The notes: a model not told the origin generated them from the sequence alone. DNA of 64,000 bases from Sphaerochaetaceae bacterium (GCA_024405015.1 JAKSPE010000002.1:62001-126000), one strand, 5' to 3'. Shown: positions 1-7,799, counted from the stretch's first letter. Translations and numbers: made by a program.

Positions 1-68
1 TAAAAAGCTTAATGACAAGCTCAGAAAGCTGGGAATCTGAGAAAGTAAGCAGTACCAACAAAGTGCAT

Positions 69-86
69 TGTGATGCTATAATCACA
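69..86 (+). promoter_or_regulatory. -10 box inside an 18-bp palindrome, ROK gene promoter
   Basis: TGTGAT-GCTATA-ATCACA is a perfect inverted repeat with a 6-bp centre. The -10 hexamer TATAAT (77-82) lies inside it and ends 6 nt before the ATG at 89. A protein bound here would block RNA polymerase, so autorepression by the ROK protein or control by a CRP-like factor is inferred. No convincing -35 box is visible. Confidence 0.55.
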
Positions 87-88
87 GC

Positions 89-1195
89 ATGAAACTTTCA
101 CAGCCAAAATCAGCCAGAACCATCAACAATGCTAGAGTCTTCGGATGTCTAAGAACCCATAAGGACCTTTCCAAGGCCGAAATCGCCCGTGTGCTGGACC
201 TGAACAAGGTCTCCACCGGTGAAATCGTGGATGACCTGATTGCCGAAGGTCTTGTTTGTGAGACCGGCAAAATGGATAGCGCAAACGGCAGAAAGCCTAC
301 CTGCCTTTCCATCGTAGCCGATGCCAAATATGTTCTGAGTGTTGATATCGGAAGCCGCAACGTCACCGTTGCGCTTTGCAACCTGCTGTCCGAGCCTGTG
401 AACTTTGAACGAATTCCGACCAACACCAACGTGAAGAAGGTGGAGGAGTTCTGTGTCGAGATCATCAAAAGCTGCATTCGCGTCACGCGTCTTGCGGACC
501 AGTCCAAGATTCTTGGCGTGGGAATCTCCGTAGGCGGTAAGGTGTCATCTGATGGACGCACCATTGTCAGCTGTCCATACCTTCCGTGGAAAGATATTCC
601 AATTGCTGAAGCCTTTGAGCAGGTGATGAAACTGCAGGCTGTGGTGCGAAACAGCACCTATGCCTTGGTGGATGCTGAGCGTTATGCCAGTTTTGGGACG
701 GACCTTCTACAGTCGGAAGAACCTATACTATATATAGAATGGGGTGATTCCCTTGGTATGGCACTTGTTCTTCAGGACCGTGTGTTCGGTGCCTCCAACA
801 ACTTTGCCCACCTGAAGGTTTCCCAGAAAGGTCTTTGCACCTGTGGTGAAATCGGCTGCCTTTCTGCCAATGCCAGTGCATGGGCACTAAGCGGTAACAA
901 CGACCTTCACTTGAAGGATATGTGGGACAGGGTGGATACCTATGTGCTTTCCTGCATGGCCAATGCCATTGATATGTGTCGCCAGATCACCGGAAGCACC
1001 AAGGTAGTCATCAGCGGTGAGGGTGCCACCATGACCGATTCTTGTCTTTGTGAACTCAGACGCCTGTGTCCAGGTGTGGATGTGCAGAGATCCAACCTTG
1101 GCGAGAAAGCCAACATCATGGCAGCTGCTGAGATTGCCCTGGACAAGTGGGTGTACATGACCACCATGCTGGAGACCATGAGAAGTTGGCTCTGA
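89..1195 (+). CDS. ROK-family transcriptional regulator (NagC/XylR type)
   Basis: This 368-residue protein has an N-terminal winged helix (about residues 10-65, with AEIARVLDLNKVSTGEIVDDL as the helix-turn-helix) followed by a ROK sugar-kinase-like fold. The start of the kinase fold is visible as SVDIGSRN near residue 85, and the ROK zinc-type cluster CTCGEIGC with its upstream His is near residues 241-256. The glycine-rich GxGIGGG loop of active ROK kinases is replaced by WGDSLGMAL, so the protein is probably only a regulator that senses a sugar. It starts directly at ATG with no Shine-Dalgarno, 6 nt after TATAAT. It is the first gene upstream of, and codirectional with, the array of small secreted proteins, which makes it a candidate regulator of that array; this is inference from position only. 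Confidence 0.85.
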   Translation: MKLSQPKSARTINNARVFGCLRTHKDLSKAEIARVLDLNKVSTGEIVDDLIAEGLVCETGKMDSANGRKPTCLSIVADAKYVLSVDIGSRNVTVALCNLLSEPVNFERIPTNTNVKKVEEFCVEIIKSCIRVTRLADQSKILGVGISVGGKVSSDGRTIVSCPYLPWKDIPIAEAFEQVMKLQAVVRNSTYALVDAERYASFGTDLLQSEEPILYIEWGDSLGMALVLQDRVFGASNNFAHLKVSQKGLCTCGEIGCLSANASAWALSGNNDLHLKDMWDRVDTYVLSCMANAIDMCRQITGSTKVVISGEGATMTDSCLCELRRLCPGVDVQRSNLGEKANIMAAAEIALDKWVYMTTMLETMRSWL

Positions 1196-1223
1196 CAACA
1201 CTGAAAAGGATTTGAAAAATTCT

Positions 1224-1306
1224 TTTACAATTTGTAAAAAATATTTTCAAAAAATATTGACTGCACTTGAAAAAGGTTATATAACAGATAGTGGGCATTG
1301 GAAAAA
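1224..1306 (+). promoter_or_regulatory. Array promoter A
   Basis: TTTACAATTTGTAAA (1224-1238), -35 TTGACT (1257-1262), 17-bp spacer, -10 TATAAC (1280-1285), then TGGGCATTGGAAAAA (1292-1306) at the predicted transcript 5' end. The palindrome begins 33 bp before the -35 box, as in promoters B, D and F. Confidence 0.75.
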
Positions 1307-1340
1307 ATATATTTTCCGAACTAAATTAGGAGATAATAAA

Positions 1341-1922
1341 ATGAAGAAAGCATTCGCAATTCTTTTGGTTGTCCTTCTTGCAGCATCCACAGTTTTCGCT
1401 GCAACAAATGGCGGTAACACAGTTACAGTCAAGTCCATCGTTGGTAAGATCACACTTGCTCAGGCAAATGAACAGGCAGGAAACGACCCAACAGTATCTG
1501 GTCTCTATGAGCTTAAGGTAAACAATTCCGACGCTTATACAAGTGATAAGAACATCTCACAGGCTGATGTTGTTGCTTCTTTCACAGTTGTTCAGAACGC
1601 TGAGACAAGAACAAACGAAGGTATTCGTCTTGATGTTGAGGCTTCCACTCTCGCTTTCACAGAGAATGGCACAACATATCAGACAGCTCTTCCAGCAATC
1701 ACAGAGTTCGCTCCAGTAGTTTCTTCTGAAGACTGCGGTGTTGAAAACTCAGTTACAGGTGCTGCAGTTGCAATCAACCTTACATACAGAGGTGTTGACA
1801 GAGCAGTTGCTAAGGGTCAGGTCATGTGCAGCTTCAAGGCAACTTGGGCACAGAAAGAAGAGCTTGCAGCTCACCCAGGCACATACGCAGCTAACATCAC
1901 ACTCGCTTACACCATTCAGTAA
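1341..1922 (+). CDS. Small secreted array protein A
   Basis: A 193-residue protein of unrecognised family. Residues 1-21 form a classical Sec signal peptide (MKKAFAILLVVLLAASTVFA, cut before ATNGG). The mature part is rich in Thr, Ala and Val. It ends in the array-wide motif: an aromatic-Trp strand (CSFKATWAQK), then GTYAANITLAYTIQ at the C-terminus. The internal ATG at 1341 was chosen over the longer open frame because AGGAG lies just upstream and the signal peptide begins there. It is the most divergent member by its N-terminal half. It has its own promoter and a rho-independent terminator, so it is a single-gene unit. Function is unknown; a beta-sandwich surface or fibre subunit is inferred from the strand-like C-terminus. 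Confidence 0.85.
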   Translation: MKKAFAILLVVLLAASTVFAATNGGNTVTVKSIVGKITLAQANEQAGNDPTVSGLYELKVNNSDAYTSDKNISQADVVASFTVVQNAETRTNEGIRLDVEASTLAFTENGTTYQTALPAITEFAPVVSSEDCGVENSVTGAAVAINLTYRGVDRAVAKGQVMCSFKATWAQKEELAAHPGTYAANITLAYTIQ

Positions 1923-1948
1923 TCAGAGTCCTGAAAGTGAGGAAAAGG

Positions 1949-1972
1949 CGTCCCGGAAACGGGACGTTTTTT
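1949..1972 (+). terminator. Terminator after array gene A
   Basis: Hairpin CGTCCC-GGAAA-CGGGACG region followed by six T. Confidence 0.85.
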
Positions 1973-2045
1973 ATTGCCTTTAGAATGGATCTCCATTCCG
2001 GATCCAAGGTATGAAAAGATGTTGTATAAAATCGTTTCAAATAAT

Positions 2046-2127
2046 TTTACAAATTTGTAAAAAATTTTTGAAAAATAATTGACAATAAAAACAACCTATA
2101 GTACTTTACATATGGGCATTGGAAAAA
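2046..2127 (+). promoter_or_regulatory. Array promoter B
   Basis: Perfect palindrome TTTACAAATTTGTAAA (2046-2061), TTGACA (2079-2084), 17-bp spacer, weak -10 TACTTT (2102-2107), TGGGCATTGGAAAAA (2113-2127). With transcription starting near 2114 the palindrome centre is near -61, the position of a class I activator site. A strong -35 with a poor -10 also suggests dependence on an activator. Confidence 0.75.
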
Positions 2128-2153
2128 ATATATTCGTTTAAGAGGTAAAACAA

Positions 2154-2783
2154 ATGAAGAAAACAATCGCTATTCTTGCTGTTCTGGCTCTTGCACTTGC
2201 TTGCGTATTCGCAGCTGAGACTCACAAGATTACTCTGAGCACAACAATTGATGAAGTCATTCCATCATTCCAGTTTAGATATGGTACAGCTGGTGCTTAC
2301 ACAAACGACGATGCTGATTCAAATGACATCGCATCACAGGCATACTATGGCCAGTATGATGCAACAAATGACTTTTCAGTAGCCGATGCAATCGATACAG
2401 GAAAAGACCTTTCCAAAGAAGACATTTCTGCTGACTTCTATGCCGTTCTTGCAATTGGTGGAAAGCAGGACAACAAGACATATACATTGAAGTTCACAGC
2501 TGGTGCATTCAACACAACAGCTAATCATGTTGATGATCCAACACCTTGCACAAGTTCTTCAATCGAAAGTGTTCTTACAAGCGATTCTCAGTATGTCGTA
2601 GTTTCAGCTGGTGCTGGAAGCGACAGTGCAGACAATGTCAAGTCCTGGAAGATCAAGCTTGTCGGTTCTGCTGCAACATCAGCAATCGATCTTGTCAAGT
2701 TCTCAGCAACATGGGCAAAGAATACTGATGCTGATATGGGCACATTTACAGCCGATGTCACAATGGTTGTAACAGCTCAGTAA
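2154..2783 (+). CDS. Small secreted array protein B
   Basis: A 209-residue protein with a Sec signal peptide (MKKTIAILAVLALALACVFA). The mature part opens with THKITLSTTIDEVIPSFQFRYG, the array motif 'hydrophobic strand, then P-x-F-Q-F'. A central KTYTLKFTAGAF strand matches NTYTLRLNAGGF in protein C and xYTLTVTATDL in D to F. The C-terminus is KFSATWAKNTDADMGTFTADVTMVVTAQ in type (quoted in two parts: KFSATWAKN, GTFTADVTMVVTAQ). B and C form a close pair. Thr codons are almost all ACA, as in the two abundant binding-protein genes of the window, which suggests high expression. AGAGG precedes the start. The function is not recognised. Confidence 0.85.
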   Translation: MKKTIAILAVLALALACVFAAETHKITLSTTIDEVIPSFQFRYGTAGAYTNDDADSNDIASQAYYGQYDATNDFSVADAIDTGKDLSKEDISADFYAVLAIGGKQDNKTYTLKFTAGAFNTTANHVDDPTPCTSSSIESVLTSDSQYVVVSAGAGSDSADNVKSWKIKLVGSAATSAIDLVKFSATWAKNTDADMGTFTADVTMVVTAQ

Positions 2784-2808
2784 TCGATTGTATAAGTTCA
2801 ATGAATGG

Positions 2809-2832
2809 GGACCGGAGAAATCTGGTCCTTTT
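2809..2832 (+). terminator. Terminator after array gene B
   Basis: GGACC-stem paired with GGTCC across a GGAGAAATCT loop, followed by TTTTC. Confidence 0.7.
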
Positions 2833-2902
2833 CATTTTATGGAAAAAATCTCCAATATTGTAAAAAAAATTTTTATCTTAAATTATTATCAATGAAAAAT
2901 TA

Positions 2903-2931
2903 TTGACAGTTGTTGATATCATTGGTAATAT
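2903..2931 (+). promoter_or_regulatory. Array promoter C (divergent type)
   Basis: TTGACA (2903-2908), 17-bp spacer, TAATAT (2926-2931). This -10 is better than in the other members, but the upstream palindrome and the TGGGCATTGG start element are both missing. Confidence 0.75.
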
Positions 2932-2968
2932 CTAGATAGAAAGTAAAATCGGGTAAGGAGGGAGTGTA

Positions 2969-3595
2969 ATGAAGAAACTCTCAATTGTTCTTTTCATTTT
3001 TATTGCTGCACTTCCATCTGTTTTCGCTGCAACCCTTAGTGAAACCCATGAGATTCGTCTCAAAACACGTATTGGTAGTGAGACTCCTGTTTTTCAGTTT
3101 GAATTTACAAGTGGAATGAGATTCCCGAATTCTGATACCAACATTATTACTAACAAGGGTGAAAATGCTTTTGATGCCAACGTTTCATACAATGAATATG
3201 GAACACAGGAGACAGCAATTGAGGTAGAGGACATTTCCAGAAAAGATTTGGATCTGCTGTTTACCGTCTATCTTGCAAATGAGGCAAAGAGCAATAACAC
3301 ATATACGTTGCGATTGAATGCTGGTGGATTTGCAGTCACAAGGTTTGACGTTCCTGGTACCGTGGAACCAATGGATGTTCTGGTTTCTCCTGCTTCTGAC
3401 ATTGATGCGAGAGTTGGAGTCAGAGTCGGGTCGGTCGTGGATGGTTCTAGTATAGACATGTGTTTTAATGGTGCTGCATGTCGAATTGGTAAGTTGGCAA
3501 CATTTGAAGTGCTATATCAGAGGGATGGTACTATTGATCCTTCATTGTCAGGTTATTTTGCAAACATTACATTGGAGATTTCTTCCAGCAATTAA
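2969..3595 (+). CDS. Small secreted array protein C
   Basis: A 208-residue protein with a signal peptide (MKKLSIVLFIFIAALPSVFA). It is related to B: THEIRLKTRIGSETPVFQFEF, a KDLDLLFTVYLA strand, NTYTLRLNAGGF, and a C-terminal GYFANITLEISSSN. It starts after a strong Shine-Dalgarno (AAGGAGG). Codon choice is more mixed (Arg CGT, CGA, AGA; Thr ACC, ACG, ACT) than in its neighbours, it lacks the shared start element and palindrome, and no hairpin terminator is evident after it. It therefore appears to be a member outside the common control, probably less expressed, or an older copy. Confidence 0.8.
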   Translation: MKKLSIVLFIFIAALPSVFAATLSETHEIRLKTRIGSETPVFQFEFTSGMRFPNSDTNIITNKGENAFDANVSYNEYGTQETAIEVEDISRKDLDLLFTVYLANEAKSNNTYTLRLNAGGFAVTRFDVPGTVEPMDVLVSPASDIDARVGVRVGSVVDGSSIDMCFNGAACRIGKLATFEVLYQRDGTIDPSLSGYFANITLEISSSN

Positions 3596-3660
3596 GTGTT
3601 TTATGTAACCGGCATGGAATTTCGTTGTTAAAAAGATATAATAAAACAATGAAATAAATT

Positions 3661-3742
3661 TTTACAAATTTAAAAATAAGTTGTAAAAATTTATTGACAA
3701 TTATAGTCCTTTGGTATAGATTACAGTTGGGCATTGGAAAAA
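3661..3742 (+). promoter_or_regulatory. Array promoter D
   Basis: Left half-site TTTACAAATTT at 3661, again 33 bp before TTGACA (3694-3699); the right half-site is degraded. The -10 is TATAGA (3715-3720) or TAGATT (3717-3722). TGGGCATTGGAAAAA is at 3728-3742. Confidence 0.7.
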
Positions 3743-3763
3743 CATAAAAAAGAGGAAAAAGAA

Positions 3764-4423
3764 ATGAAGAAAGTTATTACAATTCTTGCAATCATGATGA
3801 TTCTGGTTTCTGCAGTATTCGCAGAAGTAGCAGCTGACGCTCACGGTGCAGCTAACATCAACATCAATGTCAACATTGGTGACGAATTCCCAAGATTCCA
3901 GCTTGCAACAAAGACTGGAACAACAGCAATTGTAAGCGATAATGTCGCAGCAAATGCAGGTACCCCAGCAGAGGCAACACTCACTGATGCAAATAAGGCA
4001 CTTCTTACACAGTCTGGAAAGCAGATTGAGGTTGTTTTCTCCATCAATCAGATCAAGAATGCTCGTTGTTTCGATGCTTACACACTCACTGTAACAGCAA
4101 CAGACCTTGTTCTTGTTAAGTCTACAGATGAGTCTGTAAAGAGAGATCTTGCAACAGCTCTTACAGCAGCAACAGATAAGCAGAAATTTACAGTTGTGTC
4201 AGGAACAGCAACACATACTTCATCAGCTGTCGCAGATATTGACTATACTGGAACAGACGAGGATGCAATCTTAATTGATTATCAGGGTGTTCTTGTTGCA
4301 GCAGAAGATGTAGATTCAAAGAGAGTCGAAATTGGAACAGCATCAGTCAAGTGGAATTCCAACATCGATGCTATGTCTGGTGACTACAAGGCAACAGTAA
4401 CTCTCACAGTTTCAGCTCAGTAA
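3764..4423 (+). CDS. Small secreted array protein D
   Basis: A 219-residue protein with a signal peptide ending SAVFA (MKKVITILAIMMILVSAVFA). The mature protein begins with an HGAANININVNIGDEFPRFQL segment (20-residue core NININVNIGDEFPRFQL). It has the FSINQIKNARCF-AYTLTVTATDLVL block shared with E and F, and ends GDYKATVTLTVSAQ. D, E and F are a subgroup of recent duplicates. The start at 3764 follows AGAGGAAAAAG and gives the signal peptide; an upstream ATG would add a charged extension encoded by the conserved leader. Function is unknown. Confidence 0.85.
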   Translation: MKKVITILAIMMILVSAVFAEVAADAHGAANININVNIGDEFPRFQLATKTGTTAIVSDNVAANAGTPAEATLTDANKALLTQSGKQIEVVFSINQIKNARCFDAYTLTVTATDLVLVKSTDESVKRDLATALTAATDKQKFTVVSGTATHTSSAVADIDYTGTDEDAILIDYQGVLVAAEDVDSKRVEIGTASVKWNSNIDAMSGDYKATVTLTVSAQ

Positions 4424-4447
4424 TAGAAATAATAAATGCAAAATAGA

Positions 4448-4473
4448 GGCGCTTCTTCGGAGGCGTCTTTTTT
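4448..4473 (+). terminator. Terminator after array gene D
   Basis: GGCGCTTC-TTCG-GAGGCGTC with two G-T pairs, followed by TTTTTT. Confidence 0.8.
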
Positions 4474-4479
4474 ATTATG

Positions 4480-4943
4480 CGCCTTTAAGACCGTGAGCCG
4501 GCGAAAGCCGGATCACAAATAAACCACCTGTTCTGCAGGTGTGGTAGGCCGAAGGGCTCTACCCAAAAAAAGCCTTACCTCTGGTAGAATGTGAAGTGTT
4601 CAAGTCCACATAAATACCAAGGAGGTAAGGCGAATGGCAAACAAACGTGACGAACACAGCCACACGAAGTGGCTATGCAAGTATCATATCGTATTCACGC
4701 CGAAATATCGACGCAAAATCATCTACGGATCGCTTCGGGGAGACATAGGGAAGATTCTGAAGGCGCTGTGCCAGTATGGTAGGGCTGAACGCTGAGACGA
4801 TAAGGAAATGCATCAGGAAACAGAAGATTGCTGACGTATTCCTGGACAAGCTGACGAGAGAGAGGAATGACCTCTTTGAGAAGTGGCTTATAACCGATGC
4901 AGTACATACCGCGTCTTTTAGATGTGTTTTTGATTTTTGGTAG
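4480..4943 (+). pseudogene. Decayed IS200/IS605-type element: left end and broken TnpA
   Basis: A coding start at 4634 (after GGAGGT) gives MANKRDEHSHTKW-LCKYHIVFTPKYRRKIIYG, the N-terminus of single-strand HUH (Y1) transposases, with stop at 4793-4795 after 53 residues. In another frame, 4782 onward reads GLNAETIRKCIRKQ, which matches the C-terminal region of the same family, so the middle, including the HUH motif and tyrosine, has been deleted with a frame change. Upstream, 4491-4560 contains subterminal hairpins (CCGGC-GAAA-GCCGG and an ACCACCTG/CAGGTGTGGT stem) typical of IS200 left ends. The element sits between the terminator of D and the promoter of E. Confidence 0.8.
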
Positions 4944-5042
4944 ACAAGCACATGATTTGATTTGGAATAGAGCTCAGTTTGAGTCCGGAACTCGTGGAGG
5001 AAGAGGGGAGAGTGACGTGATGTCGATTATTGATTAAAAAAT

Positions 5043-5127
5043 TTTACAAATATAGTTTAAAATTTTGAAAAAAATAATTGACAACAACTAGTATTCTACT
5101 GTACTTTATATGTGGGCATTGGAAAAA
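5043..5127 (+). promoter_or_regulatory. Array promoter E
   Basis: Degenerate palindrome TTTACAAATATAGTTT from 5043, TTGACA (5078-5083), TACTTT (5102-5107, 18-bp spacer), TGGGCATTGGAAAAA (5113-5127). Confidence 0.7.
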
Positions 5128-5150
5128 TATATAAAAAAGAGGAAAAACAA

Positions 5151-5822
5151 ATGAAGAAAGTTATTACAGTTTTCGCAATCATGATGGTTTTGGTTTCAGC
5201 CGTTTTCGCAGCAGAGGCAGCTTCTGATGCTCATGGTACAGCTAAGATTAACATTGACACTCTTATCACAGCACAGTATCCAGCATACCAGCTCGAGGCA
5301 AAGACAGTTAGTGCTGGTGCAATCACTACAGCAACAAGTGACGTCGCAGGTACACCAACTGCAGGTCTTGTTACCATTACAGACGATACCCTGCTTAAAG
5401 CAGATGCAACAGTTACATTCGCAATCAATCAGATTAAGACATCCAAGTGTTTCCACTCATATGATCTTACAGTTACAGCTACAGACCTCATTCTCATGAA
5501 TGCAGGTAAGACAGCTGCTGCTACAAAGACTGATGTTGGAATGGATGATGATGAGTTTGCTGCTGCTGTTAAGTCTTTTGCTGTAAACGATTCAACTCCA
5601 ACAATTACTGCTGCAGACAACATCGCTAGTTTGGCACAGGGTGTTGCTCGGTTCTCTGCTGAAGAAAACAAGCTTACAGCTAAGTATCTTGGTGGTATCA
5701 AGATTGCTGATGGCAAAGTTGAAGAAGTTGGAACATTCTCTTGCACATGGGCAAAGAATGAGCTGGCAATTCCTGGTCCTTATCAGGCAACAGTAACACT
5801 TACAGTTACAACAACTGTCTAA
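5151..5822 (+). CDS. Small secreted array protein E
   Basis: A 223-residue protein, the longest of the array. Signal peptide MKKVITVFAIMMVLVSAVFA is nearly the same as in D. The mature part has AKINIDTLITAQYPAYQLEAK, FAINQIKTSKCFHSYDLTVTATDLIL in two parts as in D (FAINQIKTSKCF, YDLTVTATDLIL), FSCTWAKN, and a C-terminal GPYQATVTLTVTTTV. The start at 5151 is preceded by AAGAGG. It is flanked by two IS200 remnants. It is a close relative of D and F; function unknown. Confidence 0.85.
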   Translation: MKKVITVFAIMMVLVSAVFAAEAASDAHGTAKINIDTLITAQYPAYQLEAKTVSAGAITTATSDVAGTPTAGLVTITDDTLLKADATVTFAINQIKTSKCFHSYDLTVTATDLILMNAGKTAAATKTDVGMDDDEFAAAVKSFAVNDSTPTITAADNIASLAQGVARFSAEENKLTAKYLGGIKIADGKVEEVGTFSCTWAKNELAIPGPYQATVTLTVTTTV

Positions 5823-5846
5823 GTACTTATCAGAGATAAGGGTAGG

Positions 5847-5872
5847 CTGCCGGAGAGATCCGGCAGTTTTTT
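5847..5872 (+). terminator. Terminator after array gene E
   Basis: CTGCCGG-AGAGAT-CCGGCAG followed by TTTTTT. The same hairpin sequence ends array gene F. Confidence 0.9.
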
Positions 5873-5877
5873 GTATA

Positions 5878-6118
5878 AACGAAAACCTCCACATCGTATG
5901 GAGGTTCCGGAGAGCTTTAGCTTTGCCCAAAACAAAAAGAATCTCCATAATCGAAGGTGCGACCCGCCAGTTGCACCGAAGATTAAGGAGATTCCTATGA
6001 ACGAGGAAAGTTTAGCTCATACGAAATGGAATTGCAAATACCACATAGTGTTTGCACCGAAGTACAGACGCCAGATTATTTATTAACGAGATCCTCCAGT
6101 ATGGTGAGAAGAATGTCT
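5878..6118 (+). pseudogene. Second IS200/IS605 TnpA fragment
   Basis: The frame 5997-6086 (after AAGGAG) encodes 29 residues, AHTKWNCKYHIVFAPKYRRQ being the diagnostic part, then stops. A further frame, NEILQYGEKNV, follows. This is the N-terminal tip of a Y1 transposase, distinct in sequence from the fragment at 4634, so it comes from a different element. Upstream, 5882-5908 and 5936-5995 hold inverted repeats (AACCTCCA/TGGAGGTT; AATCTCC/GGAGATT) as expected for a left end. Confidence 0.75.
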
Positions 6119-6148
6119 GACTTTTGTATAAACCCTTTTTATTATTTT

Positions 6149-6230
6149 TTTACAAATTTGTAAAAAATATTTGAAAAATAATTGACATCAAAAGCATACT
6201 AGTGTACTTTACACATGGGCATTGGAAAAA
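6149..6230 (+). promoter_or_regulatory. Array promoter F
   Basis: Perfect TTTACAAATTTGTAAA (6149-6164), TTGACA (6182-6187), 17-bp spacer, TACTTT (6205-6210), TGGGCATTGGAAAAA (6216-6230). Spacing is identical to promoter B. Confidence 0.8.
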
Positions 6231-6251
6231 AAGAATTAAGAGGAATAAGAA

Positions 6252-6878
6252 ATGAAAAAGATTATTACTATTCTTGCAGTTATGCTTATCGTTGTTTGTG
6301 CTGCATTTGCAGATGCAACAGAACCAAATGGTGATGCAAAGATTCTTGTCAACGCAAAGATTGGTAACCAGTATCCAGCTTTCCAGCTTCAGGCTGTTGG
6401 TGTTGCAGATGCAAAGGGATCTATTTCCGGATCTGCTGATAAAGCTCTCAAGGGAGAGACAAAGGATGCTGTTACTATTACAGAAGATGCTCTTCTTGGA
6501 GGAAACGTAACAGTCAATTTTGCTATCAATCAGGTCAAGATGTCCAGAACAAAGGTCGGATATGTCCTTACTGTTACAGCAACAGACCTTAAAATGGTGA
6601 ATGATGCTTCTGGCGCAGCTTATACAGGTGCAATTGATGCAAATAAGAAGTTCGAGGTTTCTGGAAATCCTACTATCACAAAGGGTACAGCAGGTGAGTA
6701 TACATATACTGAGGCTGCAAATGCTCTTACCGTTAGATACAATGGCAAGAAGGTTGATGCCTCAACAGCTAATGCTGTTCAGCTTGGAACTTTCTCTTGC
6801 GTATGGCAGCAGAATGCTGATGCAGATGCTGGTGACTACCAGGCAACTGTTACACTTACAATTACATCCGCAAGCTGA
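6252..6878 (+). CDS. Small secreted array protein F
   Basis: A 208-residue protein with signal peptide MKKIITILAVMLIVVCAAFA. The mature part has AKILVNAKIGNQYPAFQLQA, FAINQVKMSRTKVGYVLTV, TATDLKMV, FSCVWQQN, and ends GDYQATVTLTITSAS. It belongs to the D/E/F subgroup. AAGAGGAATAAG precedes the ATG. Function unknown; predicted exported beta-rich protein. Confidence 0.85.
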   Translation: MKKIITILAVMLIVVCAAFADATEPNGDAKILVNAKIGNQYPAFQLQAVGVADAKGSISGSADKALKGETKDAVTITEDALLGGNVTVNFAINQVKMSRTKVGYVLTVTATDLKMVNDASGAAYTGAIDANKKFEVSGNPTITKGTAGEYTYTEAANALTVRYNGKKVDASTANAVQLGTFSCVWQQNADADAGDYQATVTLTITSAS

Positions 6879-6904
6879 CAAAAGCTTTAGAGTAAAACAA
6901 GAGA

Positions 6905-6928
6905 CTGCCGGAGAGATCCGGCAGTTTT
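6905..6928 (+). terminator. Terminator after array gene F
   Basis: CTGCCGG-AGAGAT-CCGGCAG followed by TTTTATTTTG. Confidence 0.85.
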
Positions 6929-6975
6929 ATTTTGTCCAAATTTTTGAAATTTTCTTTTTAAAAATTTTCTTTTCG

Positions 6976-7039
6976 ATTTGTAAAAATAATTGACAAAAAG
7001 AAGTGAAATGCTGTAATTTACAACTGGGCATTGGGAAAA
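6976..7039 (+). promoter_or_regulatory. Array promoter G
   Basis: Only a right half-site, GATTTGTAAA, remains and it lies much closer to the -35 than elsewhere. TTGACA (6990-6995), TAATTT (7014-7019), TGGGCATTGGGAAAA (7025-7039). Confidence 0.65.
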
Positions 7040-7060
7040 CATAAATTAAGAGGAACGAAA

Positions 7061-7630
7061 ATGAAGAAAGTTATTTCAATTCTTGCAATTCTTATGGTTA
7101 TCGCATGTGCAGCATTTGCAGCAACTGGAGATTTGCTTAACATCAATGCAAAGGTTCCAGCAACAGATCCTATCTACTCTCTTAAGGGTGGACTTTCAGA
7201 TTCAACCGGTAAAGTAGCAACTGGTACAGCAGCAAATGGAACAATCACAACAGATGTTGATATTTCTACAACTGATATCTACATCTATGTCCAGGTTTTC
7301 CAGACAAATAAGTCAAAGACACTCAAGAGTGGAAGCCTTACTTTGGAAGGAACAGCACTTGAATATCTTACCAGCTCTACAGCCGCTCCAGCTGCTTCAA
7401 ATGCAACAGCCGGTTCAACAGATAAGGCAACTAATCATTATAAGGTTACAGCAGCTGTATCAGGAGCAACAGCAACATTCGCAGTTGAATACGATGGAAA
7501 AAACGTTGCAGAAAACTCTGTAATCGGTTCCGCTCTCTTCAAGTGGACTCACAATGACGAACTTGAGGTTGCTGATGGTGTTGAAAACTTCTACACAGCA
7601 ACAATCACACTTACTTACACAGTACAGTAA
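7061..7630 (+). CDS. Small secreted array protein G
   Basis: A 189-residue protein with signal peptide MKKVISILAILMVIACAAFA. The mature part starts ATGDLLNINAKVPATDPIYS-LKGG, very like protein H (DTLKITAKVPQEKPEFIMKGG in parts). It then has a VYVQVFQTNKSKTLK-type strand, FKWTHNDE, and a C-terminal FYTATITLTYTVQ. G and H form a subgroup. The start at 7061 follows AAGAGGAACG. Function unknown. Confidence 0.85.
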   Translation: MKKVISILAILMVIACAAFAATGDLLNINAKVPATDPIYSLKGGLSDSTGKVATGTAANGTITTDVDISTTDIYIYVQVFQTNKSKTLKSGSLTLEGTALEYLTSSTAAPAASNATAGSTDKATNHYKVTAAVSGATATFAVEYDGKNVAENSVIGSALFKWTHNDELEVADGVENFYTATITLTYTVQ

Positions 7631-7651
7631 GAAATAATTGTAATAGAGATT

Positions 7652-7681
7652 GAGGCTACCTTCGGGTAGCTTCTTTTTTTT
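7652..7681 (+). terminator. Terminator after array gene G
   Basis: GAGGCTACC-TTCG-GGTAGCTTC followed by seven or more T. Confidence 0.9.
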
Positions 7682-7799
7682 ATCTGTGGGCCATCTGTTT
7701 ATTGCCAACCGGATCTGTTTTGGTTGCCCGTTTTGCTCCCTGCCAAAGTCCTGGTAATTCAGATTGTCAAATCATAGTAAAAATCTATGTGAAAAATCT

